A stretch of DNA of 6,331 nt from Pseudomonadota bacterium. Its GTDB lineage: Bacteria; Pseudomonadota; Alphaproteobacteria; Rhizobiales; Devosiaceae. Where the stretch lies: contig JAEZBF010000110.1 of the NCBI GenBank assembly GCA_023427545.1, forward strand, positions 1-6,331. The letters run 5' to 3'. Below are positions 1-4,561 of the stretch, one piece after another (position 1 is the first letter of the stretch; the number at the start of each line of letters is the position of its first letter). The notes beneath the pieces are model-generated. The model was not told the DNA's origin. It did no database searches and was given only the letters and a program-made list of their open reading frames with translations. The position numbers were made by a program, and so were the translations under genes.

Positions 1-84
1 GCGCTGACGATCGCGACCGGGGCGGCGACGACCTGGAGCGCGCTCAGCACGCGACCGGCGAGCTACCTGCGGGCGCTCGGTTAG
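1..84 (+). CDS. C-terminal end of a truncated membrane-type protein (possibly CDP-alcohol phosphatidyltransferase)
   Basis: The frame is open from the first base of the window and closes at TAG (82-84), leaving 27 codons that read ALTIATGAATTWSALS followed by TRPASYLRALG. Nearly all third positions are G or C, as in the neighbouring genes, so I take it as the tail of a real gene cut by the window edge. The small, hydrophobic, Thr/Ala/Gly-rich stretch followed by a basic end (YLRA) looks like the last transmembrane helix of an inner-membrane protein. The spacing of ALT..TG to YLRA recalls the C-termini of CDP-alcohol phosphatidyltransferases such as PgsA, but 27 residues cannot decide this and an EamA-type transporter tail is also possible. 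The TAG overlaps by three bases the TAA of the convergent small gene on the other strand. Confidence 0.6.
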   Translation, partial: ALTIATGAATTWSALSTRPASYLRALG

Positions 85-188
85 GCGTGGCGGAGGTGGC
101 GGACGCTGAAGAAGCCGGCCATTCCGAGGGTGATGACGATCGGCAGCATGTAGATGGCGGCGTCGATGAGGTCATACATGTGAGACAT
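81..188 (-). CDS. Putative 35-aa single-pass membrane protein
   Basis: An ATG at 186-188 opens a 36-codon frame ending in TAA (81-83). The product begins MSHMYDLID, continues with an uncharged segment of about 20 residues (about 10-29, AIYMLPIVITLGMAGFFSV) and ends in a basic tail RHLRHA. This is the layout of a one-helix inner-membrane protein; by the positive-inside rule the basic C-terminus would face the cytoplasm. Support for coding: an SD AAGGGAG (196-202) 7 nt before the ATG, and G or C in about 28 of 31 third positions outside Met codons. It matches no family I recognise; size and shape are those of small accessory subunits or membrane stress peptides, but no function can be assigned. 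It lies 94 bp downstream of the acc operon's last gene, so it may be read through from it or have its own promoter. An inverted repeat covers its SD. Confidence 0.6.
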   Translation of the reverse strand: MSHMYDLIDAAIYMLPIVITLGMAGFFSVRHLRHA

Positions 189-193
189 CGGTG

Positions 194-213
194 AGCTCCC
201 TTGTTGTGGAGCT
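194..213 (-). promoter_or_regulatory. Inverted repeat over the SD of the small membrane protein gene
   Basis: On the transcript strand AGCUCC (208-213) is followed by an 8-nt loop ACAACAAG and then GGAGCU (194-199), a perfect 6-bp stem. The right arm contains most of the SD, so the hairpin, if it folds, would block ribosome entry. The pairing is seen directly; a regulatory role is inference. Similar short pairings occur by chance in GC-rich DNA. Confidence 0.4.
196..202 (-). promoter_or_regulatory. Ribosome-binding site of the 35-aa membrane protein
   Basis: On the minus strand this reads AAGGGAG, a strong match to the anti-SD sequence, with 7 nt to the ATG at 186-188. It is the main reason for calling the small gene real. 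Confidence 0.65.
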
Positions 214-251
214 TATCGCTTGTCCGGGCTGAACCCGTGCTGGGGCGGCCG

Positions 252-266
252 TTTATCTTCCGTTAA
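252..266. promoter_or_regulatory. Candidate CtrA-type binding site
   Basis: The plus strand reads TTTA-N7-TTAA, one mismatch from the alphaproteobacterial CtrA full site TTAA-N7-TTAA. The second half continues as TTAAGCAT (263-270), 7 of 8 bases of the TTAACCAT half-site. It also sits in a small dyad GTTA-AGCA-TAAC (262-273). It is an A/T-rich island in otherwise GC-rich DNA, in the only sizeable gap between the acc operon and the small membrane protein gene, 63 bp before that gene's start codon. CtrA is the cell-cycle response regulator of many alphaproteobacteria. Binding here is inferred from the motif only. Confidence 0.35.
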
Positions 267-282
267 GCATAACAACGGGGGG

Positions 283-729
283 CTATAGCCCGGGGACGCT
301 GTTCACGCGGGGCGGATCGAACGAGACGACGTCGAGGACGTGGTTGAGGGTTTCGAGCTCCCAGTGGCGGAGCGGGACGCCGAGGTCGTCGATGTTCGCG
401 CTGGTCCGCGCGACGTGGTCGAGGTAGGGCGAAGCCGTGAGTTCGATCAGCTGCGCCGGCCGCTCGTCGCGGGAGACGGCGAAGGCCCGGTCGCGTACGG
501 CGTAGGCGACGTAGTTCGACCAGTAAAGCCCGATGACCCAGCCGTCGGGATCAGGCTCGATCTGGCGGAGCGTGCCGAGCTCCGAGGGCAGGTGGGTGGC
601 AACTTCGCCGGCGCGACCCTGGGCGACGACGATGTGCAGGCCGCTCTCCTCCCACGGCTCGAGGCGGGTGAGGAACAGGTACATGTGGCCGGCCGGGAAA
701 TGCTCGGGGATTTCGCCCGCCACGGCCAC
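283..729 (-). CDS. Conserved-looking hypothetical protein, last gene of the aroQ-accBC operon
   Basis: I do not recognise this 148-residue protein. I chose the GTG at 727-729 because the sequence just before it is an SD (GAGGA, 735-739, 5 nt spacing) that overlaps the accC stop codon TGA (738-740); a second GTG two codons on (721-723) and an ATG at 682-684 are the other options. The protein is soluble and acidic, with no signal peptide, no membrane helix and no cysteine. It has aromatic-rich stretches, HMYLFLTRLEPWEESGLH (about 15-32) and GWVIGLYWSNYVAYAVRDR (about 63-81), then a mixed C-terminal half ending in VSFDPPRVNSVPGL. The alternation of hydrophobic and charged residues suggests an alpha/beta fold, but I can name no motif. 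Its stop/SD overlap with accC implies translational coupling. It occupies the place where many Rhizobiales have aat (leucyl/phenylalanyl-tRNA-protein transferase), but it is not an Aat protein by length or motif. Confidence 0.75.
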   Translation of the reverse strand: MAVAGEIPEHFPAGHMYLFLTRLEPWEESGLHIVVAQGRAGEVATHLPSELGTLRQIEPDPDGWVIGLYWSNYVAYAVRDRAFAVSRDERPAQLIELTASPYLDHVARTSANIDDLGVPLRHWELETLNHVLDVVSFDPPRVNSVPGL

Positions 730-734
730 GGGCG

Positions 735-739
735 TCCTC
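735..739 (-). promoter_or_regulatory. SD of the hypothetical gene, overlapping the accC stop
   Basis: The minus strand reads TGAGGA: the TGA ends accC, and GAGGA serves as SD for the GTG 5 nt further on. This fixes the start of the downstream gene at 729 and implies that ribosomes ending accC reinitiate there. Confidence 0.6.
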
Positions 740-2084
740 AGGCCTTGTTCTTGGCGAGGAACTTCTCGAGCCAGTGGATGTCGTAGTTGCCCGCAAGGAT
801 GTCGGGCTCGCGGATCAGGCGATGAAAGAGCGGCAGGGTAGTCTTGACCCCGTCGACCACGAACTCGTCGATCGCGCGGCGCAGGCGCATGAGGCATTCC
901 TGCCGGGTGCGGCCGTAGACGATGAGCTTGCCGATCAGCGAGTCGTAGTAGGGCGGGATGGAGTAGCCCTGGTAGACCGCGGAATCGACGCGGGTGCCGA
1001 CGCCGCCGGCCGGGTGGTAGAAGGTGATCTTGCCCGGCGAGGGTGCGAAGGTCTGCGGGTCCTCGGCGTTGATGCGGACTTCGATCGCATGGCCGTAGAA
1101 CTGGACGTCCTTCTGCTCGATCGAGAGGGTTTCGCCGGCCGCGACGCTGATCTGCTCGTAGACGATGTCGATGCCGGTGATGCGCTCGGTCACCGGATGC
1201 TCCACCTGGAGCCGGGTGTTCATTTCGATGAAATAGAACTCGCCGTTCTCGTAGAGGAACTCGATCGTGCCGGCGCCCGAGTACTTTAGCTTGCGCATCG
1301 CGGCGGCACAGATTTCGCCGATGCGCTCGCGCTCTTCGGCTGAGACGGTCGGCGCGGCGGCCTCTTCCCAGACCTTCTGGTGGCGGCGCTGGAGCGAGCA
1401 GTCGCGGGTGCCGAGGTGGACCGCGTTGCCCTTGCCGTCGCCGATGACCTGGATTTCGTTGTGGCGCGGCTTTTCGAGATACTTCTCGATGTAGACGCTG
1501 TCGTTGCCGAAGGCGGCCTTGGCCTCGGTGCGGGCGGTCATGATCGCGACCCGCATTTCCTCGTCGTTGCGGGCGACCTTCATGCCGCGCCCGCCGCCGC
1601 CGGCGGTCGCCTTGACGATGACCGGGTAGCCGATCTCGGCGGCGATCGCCATTGCGGCTTCGGGCGTCGTGATCTCGCCTTCCGACCCGGGCACGACCGG
1701 GATGCCGAGCTCCTTGGCCGTCACCTTGGCGGTGATCTTGTCGCCCATGATCTCGATGTGGTGCGAGGATGGTCCGATGAAGGTGACGTTGTGCTCGGAG
1801 AGGATACGGGCGAACCGCGCGTTCTCGGAGAGGAAGCCGTAGCCGGGATGGACGGCATCCGCGCCGGTGATCTCGCAGGCCGCCATGATCGAGGGGATGT
1901 TGAGATAGCTGTCGCGCGCCGGCGGCGGACCTATGCAGACGCTCTCATCCGCCAGGCGGACATGCATAGCGTTGGAATCGGCGGTCGAGTGGACCGCAAC
2001 CGTTGCGATGCCCAGTTCCTTGCAGGCGCGCAGGATGCGGAGCGCGATCTCGCCGCGGTTGGCGATGAGGACCTTGTGGAACAC
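738..2084 (-). CDS. accC: Biotin carboxylase subunit of acetyl-CoA carboxylase
   Basis: AccC carboxylates the biotin of AccB using ATP and bicarbonate, the first half-reaction of acetyl-CoA carboxylase in fatty-acid synthesis (cytoplasm). The 448-residue length is normal. The order is: N-terminal pre-ATP-grasp domain (MFHKVLIANRGEIALRI, about 1-115), ATP-grasp domain with the glycine-rich loop AGGGGRGMK (161-169), then the C-terminal biotin-carboxylase domain. All catalytic residues known from the E. coli enzyme are present one position earlier: K115, K158, H208, K237 (in RRHQKVWEE), E275, E287, N289, R291, E295 (FIEMNTRLQVEHPVTE, 285-300) and R337. The start is GTG (2082-2084), 10 nt after the accB stop, and the gap is almost pure G/C with no clear SD, so translation probably depends on coupling to accB. 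It is third in the aroQ-accB-accC run. The assignment is essentially certain. Confidence 0.98.
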   Translation of the reverse strand: MFHKVLIANRGEIALRILRACKELGIATVAVHSTADSNAMHVRLADESVCIGPPPARDSYLNIPSIMAACEITGADAVHPGYGFLSENARFARILSEHNVTFIGPSSHHIEIMGDKITAKVTAKELGIPVVPGSEGEITTPEAAMAIAAEIGYPVIVKATAGGGGRGMKVARNDEEMRVAIMTARTEAKAAFGNDSVYIEKYLEKPRHNEIQVIGDGKGNAVHLGTRDCSLQRRHQKVWEEAAAPTVSAEERERIGEICAAAMRKLKYSGAGTIEFLYENGEFYFIEMNTRLQVEHPVTERITGIDIVYEQISVAAGETLSIEQKDVQFYGHAIEVRINAEDPQTFAPSPGKITFYHPAGGVGTRVDSAVYQGYSIPPYYDSLIGKLIVYGRTRQECLMRLRRAIDEFVVDGVKTTLPLFHRLIREPDILAGNYDIHWLEKFLAKNKA

Positions 2085-2094
2085 GGGGGCGCGC

Positions 2095-2589
2095 CTACTC
2101 GATGACGACGAGCGGCTGGCCGTATTCGACCGGCTGGGCGTCTTCGAAGAGGATGCGGGAAATTGTGCCCGAGCGGTGCGCCGGGATCTGGTTCATCGTC
2201 TTCATCGCTTCGATGATGAGGACGGTCTGCCCCTCCGAGACCTTCTGGCCGACATCGACGAACTTGGGAGCGCCTGGCTCCGGTGAGGAATAGGCGGTGC
2301 CCACCATCGGCGAGGTCAGGGTGCCGGGGTTCGACGTGAGATCATCGACGCTCGCAGCAGCGGGAACTCCGGCGGCCTGATGCGGCTGCGGAGCCGGTGC
2401 AGCAGCTGCGGGCGGAGGAGCGGCGTAAGTCGCAGGGGCGGCGTGCACGACCTGGCTTGCGAAGGAACGGGTGACCCTGATCCGCAGGTCGTCACGCTCG
2501 ATCTCGATTTCGGCAAGGTTCTGCTCGTTGAGCAGCTCGGCGATCGAGCGGATCAGGTCGCTGTCCGCGTGCGACGACGCCTTGGTCAT
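2095..2589 (-). CDS. accB: Biotin carboxyl carrier protein of acetyl-CoA carboxylase
   Basis: AccB carries the biotin that AccC carboxylates and that the AccA/AccD carboxyltransferase discharges onto acetyl-CoA. I start it at the ATG 2587-2589, giving MTKASSHADSDLIRS and 164 residues (E. coli 156), because a strong SD GGGAGG lies 5 nt upstream; a longer frame to 2634 would run back over the end of aroQ. The order is: an N-terminal AccC-contact region (about 8-45), an Ala/Pro-rich flexible linker (about 50-80), then the biotinyl domain (about 92-164) with SPMVGTAY and the biotinylation motif EAMKTMNQI, modified lysine K130. The thumb segment SSPEPGAPKFVDVGQKV is typical of bacterial AccB. It lies 22 nt after aroQ and 10 nt before accC. 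The SD lies in a small potential hairpin. Confidence 0.97.
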   Translation of the reverse strand: MTKASSHADSDLIRSIAELLNEQNLAEIEIERDDLRIRVTRSFASQVVHAAPATYAAPPPAAAAPAPQPHQAAGVPAAASVDDLTSNPGTLTSPMVGTAYSSPEPGAPKFVDVGQKVSEGQTVLIIEAMKTMNQIPAHRSGTISRILFEDAQPVEYGQPLVVIE

Positions 2590-2594
2590 GTCAG

Positions 2595-2600
2595 CCTCCC
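2595..2600 (-). promoter_or_regulatory. Strong SD of accB
   Basis: GGGAGG on the minus strand with 5 nt to the ATG at 2587-2589. It decides between this ATG and an upstream in-frame one that would overlap aroQ. It is flanked by AGCC/GGCU arms (2593-2604) with GGGA as a potential GNRA-type tetraloop. Confidence 0.7.
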
Positions 2601-2611
2601 GGCTCAAATTC

Positions 2612-3046
2612 TTATCGTTTCTCGGCGAGAGCATGCAGGGCGAGCTTATACCCCGTGGCTCCGAGCCCGCAAATCACCCCGGCCGCGAGGGACGAGATGT
2701 AGGAATGGTGGCGAAACGCCTCGCGCGAATAAATGTTCGAAAGATGAACCTCGATCACCGGCAGCGCCACGGCGCGGAGGGCGTCGTGGACCGCGAGGGA
2801 GGTGTGCGAATAGGCGCCGGCGTTGATCACGATCGCGTCGAAGCTGCCGAGCGCCTGCTGGATCCAGGTGACGAGCTCGCCTTCGTGGTTGGACTGCCGG
2901 AAATCGACCGTGAGGCCCAGAGTGGCGGCTTCGGCCTGGCAGATGGCTTCGATGTCGGAGAGGGTTGCAGAACCGTAGGTTCCGGGCTCGCGGACCCCGA
3001 GCATATTGAGGTTGGGCCCGTTGAGGACGAGGACGCGTTTGACCAT
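2612..3046 (-). CDS. aroQ: Type II 3-dehydroquinate dehydratase
   Basis: AroQ removes water from 3-dehydroquinate to give 3-dehydroshikimate, step three of the shikimate pathway to aromatic amino acids (cytoplasm, dodecameric in the family). The 144-residue length is typical. Visible family features are LNGPNLNMLGVREPGTYG (8-25) with the catalytic Tyr24 and flexible-loop Arg19, RQSNHEGELV (50-59), INAGAYSHTS (74-83), and EVHLSNIYSREAFRHHS (99-115) with the general acid His101 and Arg112. The start is the ATG at 3044-3046, with AAGG 8 nt upstream; the frame stays open further upstream, but that extension is low-complexity and lacks family similarity. It is the first gene of the operon with accB and accC and diverges from the GNAT gene, so the operon promoter should lie within 3047-3123 or inside the GNAT gene. 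I see no clear -35/-10 pair there. Confidence 0.97.
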   Translation of the reverse strand: MVKRVLVLNGPNLNMLGVREPGTYGSATLSDIEAICQAEAATLGLTVDFRQSNHEGELVTWIQQALGSFDAIVINAGAYSHTSLAVHDALRAVALPVIEVHLSNIYSREAFRHHSYISSLAAGVICGLGATGYKLALHALAEKR

Positions 3047-3072
3047 GATCCACGCCTTGTGCCGTGGCGCGC

Positions 3073-3111
3073 CGGGAAGCGCAAGTGAGCGCACGGGAAA
3101 CCGCACGGGAA
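3073..3111. repeat. Direct repeats CGCACGGGAA between aroQ and the GNAT gene
   Basis: CGCACGGGAA occurs twice, at 3090-3099 and 3102-3111, 12 bp apart, with a third shorter copy of the core CGGGAA at 3073-3078, 21 bp before the second core. They fill most of the 77-bp gap between the divergent starts, so they could be an operator. No protein can be named, and chance is not excluded. Confidence 0.4.
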
Positions 3112-3113
3112 TT

Positions 3114-3117
3114 GGAG
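3114..3117 (+). promoter_or_regulatory. SD of the GNAT gene
   Basis: GGAG lies 6 nt before the TTG at 3124-3126 and is the best SD near any possible start of this gene, which is why I prefer that TTG over the GTGs at 3064 and 3085. Confidence 0.55.
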
Positions 3118-3123
3118 AAAAGC

Positions 3124-3576
3124 TTGAGCCAGTGGACGATACGGCAGGCGGTGGTCGAGGAACGTGCATATCTCGAGGATCTGCAGCGGCGCTCGTCCGG
3201 CGCCCATCCGGCGTATACCGAGCTGCTCCGCACCCATCCCGAGATCGTGGTGCTGCTGGCAGAAACCATCACGGACGGCAACGTGTTCGTGGCGGAGCGT
3301 GGTGGCGAGATCGCCGGCTTTGCGGTCCTGGCGCTCACGCCGGAGGGCGAGCACGAGCTGGACGGGCTGTTCGTCGAGCCTGCGCTGTGGAGGCAGGGCG
3401 TCGGAAGGGCGCTGGTGGAGCACTGCTGTGCCCACGTCCGCCAGCTTGGCGGGCGCGTGCTGCACCTGATCGGCAACCCGAACGTGCGCGGCTTCTATAC
3501 GACCTGCGGGTTCGACCTGCTGGGCAGCAAGCCGCTGCAGTTCGGCGTCGGCGACGTGATGATCCCCAGGCTCTGA
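3124..3576 (+). CDS. GNAT-family N-acetyltransferase
   Basis: The protein is predicted to transfer the acetyl group of acetyl-CoA to an amine on an unknown small molecule or protein (cytoplasm). From the TTG at 3124 it has 150 residues beginning MSQWTIRQAVVEERAYL, a normal GNAT start and size; a GTG at 3064 would add 20 poorly ordered residues. The fold order is visible: beta-1 and helices (5-50), VFVAERGGEIAGFAVLAL (54-71), then motif A with LFVEPALWRQGVGRALVEH (82-100), whose R-Q-G-V-G-R loop (90-95) binds the CoA pyrophosphate, and motif B GNPNVRGFYTTCGF (117-130), where Tyr125 is the usual general acid. It diverges from aroQ and meets the DsbA-like gene tail-to-tail with 2 bp between stops. 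It appears to be a single-gene unit. The substrate cannot be predicted from the sequence. Confidence 0.9.
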   Translation: MSQWTIRQAVVEERAYLEDLQRRSSGAHPAYTELLRTHPEIVVLLAETITDGNVFVAERGGEIAGFAVLALTPEGEHELDGLFVEPALWRQGVGRALVEHCCAHVRQLGGRVLHLIGNPNVRGFYTTCGFDLLGSKPLQFGVGDVMIPRL

Positions 3577-3578
3577 GC

Positions 3579-4442
3579 TCAGCCCTCGCACGCCGTCTTG
3601 CCGCAGGCGCGCATGTTCTTGATGCGGGTGCGCAGCTGGTCGATGGGGACGGCGCCGGGGATCAGTTCGTCGCCGATGATGTAGGTGGGCGTGCCGGAGA
3701 TGTTGAGGCCCTTGGCGATGTCGTAGGACTTCTGGATCACCGAGGTGACCTTGTCGGACTGTAGGTCCAGCTTGAGCATGCCAGGATTGAGGCCGAGGTC
3801 GGCGGCTGCCTTGAGCGCCACGGCTTCGTCGACCTGGCCGCGGCTGGTGAAGAGCTTCTGGTGGAACGCCCAGTAGTCGACCGGCTGCCTGGAAACGACG
3901 ACGGCGACCCGCGCGGCATCGACCGACTCCTGGGAAAGGATCGGGAATTCCTTGAGCACGACGCGCAGGTTGGGGTCTTCGGCGATCAGCGCTGCGAGAT
4001 CGGGCAGGGCGCCGCGGCAATAGCTGCAGTTATAGTCGAACATCTCGACCAGAGTGACGTCGCCATCGGGATTGCCGACGACGATGCGGTCGGGGTCGTT
4101 GAAGATGGCCTCGCGGTACTTGCCGATGAGATCGCGGGTCTCAGCGGCCTGGGCGAGCTTGATCTCGCTGTTCAGCGCGTCGGACATGCGCTGGAGAATG
4201 CGTGGATTGTCCATGAGGTAGCTGTCGATCATGGGTCCCAGGGTAGCGACGTCCATGGGCGGAGTGTTCATCTTTGCGGGTTCGGCAGCGGCCGCCTTGG
4301 CGTCGCGCTCGGCGAGGACTTCGGCGACGATGGCGCGCACATCGGCATCGCCCAGAGCCGGGGGCGCCGGACGAAGCAGCGGGGCGAGGGCAAGGCCGAC
4401 CAGCGCGACGGCGAGCACGGCAAGAGGCAGGACGAGACGCAT
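3579..4442 (-). CDS. DsbA/ScsC-like thiol:disulfide oxidoreductase, exported
   Basis: This is predicted to act in the periplasm on disulfides of exported proteins. From the ATG at 4440-4442 (SD GGAG, 6 nt spacing) it has 287 residues. A hydrophobic N-terminus (3-22) followed by a Pro/Ala stretch is a signal peptide or uncleaved anchor; A18-L-A20 could be a cleavage site, but the following Pro argues against it. Residues about 33-112 form a helical region (VRAIVAEVLAERD, YLMDNPRILQRMSDALN) resembling the N-terminal domain of ScsC-like DsbA proteins, which in some members drives oligomerisation. The thioredoxin/DsbA fold follows, with active site C139-S-Y-C142 in FDYNCSYCRGALPD and the cis-proline loop T251-P252-T. 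The C-terminal tail has two more cysteines, C280 and C285 (RACGKTACEG). Whether it oxidises or isomerises cannot be told from sequence. It converges with the GNAT gene and diverges from the aminotransferase gene. Confidence 0.92.
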   Translation of the reverse strand: MRLVLPLAVLAVALVGLALAPLLRPAPPALGDADVRAIVAEVLAERDAKAAAAEPAKMNTPPMDVATLGPMIDSYLMDNPRILQRMSDALNSEIKLAQAAETRDLIGKYREAIFNDPDRIVVGNPDGDVTLVEMFDYNCSYCRGALPDLAALIAEDPNLRVVLKEFPILSQESVDAARVAVVVSRQPVDYWAFHQKLFTSRGQVDEAVALKAAADLGLNPGMLKLDLQSDKVTSVIQKSYDIAKGLNISGTPTYIIGDELIPGAVPIDQLRTRIKNMRACGKTACEG

Positions 4443-4561
4443 GGTGGACTCCACTCGGGCGGCCGAAGCTAGCGCCAAAGCCGTGCGAGAGCATGGGCCT
4501 GTGCGGCGGGGGAAAGTCAATTCCTGTTGAGCGGCCGGACGCTTTGGTCTAGCCGGGACGC

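Noticed and set aside
221..236. Small hairpin CGGG-CTGAA-CCCG between the acc operon and the small gene, as a possible terminator
   Set aside because: Only 4 bp, no T-run on either strand.
262..280. CCGTT...AACGG repeat after the end of the 148-aa gene, as a terminator
   Set aside because: Five-bp stem with an A/T-rich 9-nt loop and no T-tract; the CtrA-like reading of the same bases is better.
774..1289. Long open plus-strand frames antisense to accC and similar antisense frames elsewhere
   Set aside because: Typical shadows of high-GC coding DNA: unnatural Asp/Val/Ala/Arg-rich composition, no SD, no recognisable motif, while the opposite strand encodes clear enzymes.
3039..3072. TTGACC as a -35 element for the GNAT gene
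   Set aside because: It lies inside aroQ and no acceptable -10 is found 16-19 bp downstream.
2827..4020. Long minus-strand frame running through the GNAT gene, aroQ and the dsbA-like gene
   Set aside because: Arg/Pro-rich shadow product crossing three well-supported genes in the wrong frame.
4444..4454. Dyad GTGGA-N1-TCCAC over the SD of the dsbA-like gene
   Set aside because: Can form only a 4-bp stem with a 3-nt loop; not distinguishable from chance.
4490..4520. TTGACT (minus strand, 4515-4520) as the -35 of the dsbA-like gene
   Set aside because: Good -35, but the best -10 (CATGCT) matches only 3 of 6 with a 19-bp spacer; too weak to list.
4537..4561. Near-repeat CCGGACGC / CCGGGACGC before the aminotransferase start
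   Set aside because: Imperfect, short and GC-only; expected by chance in this composition.
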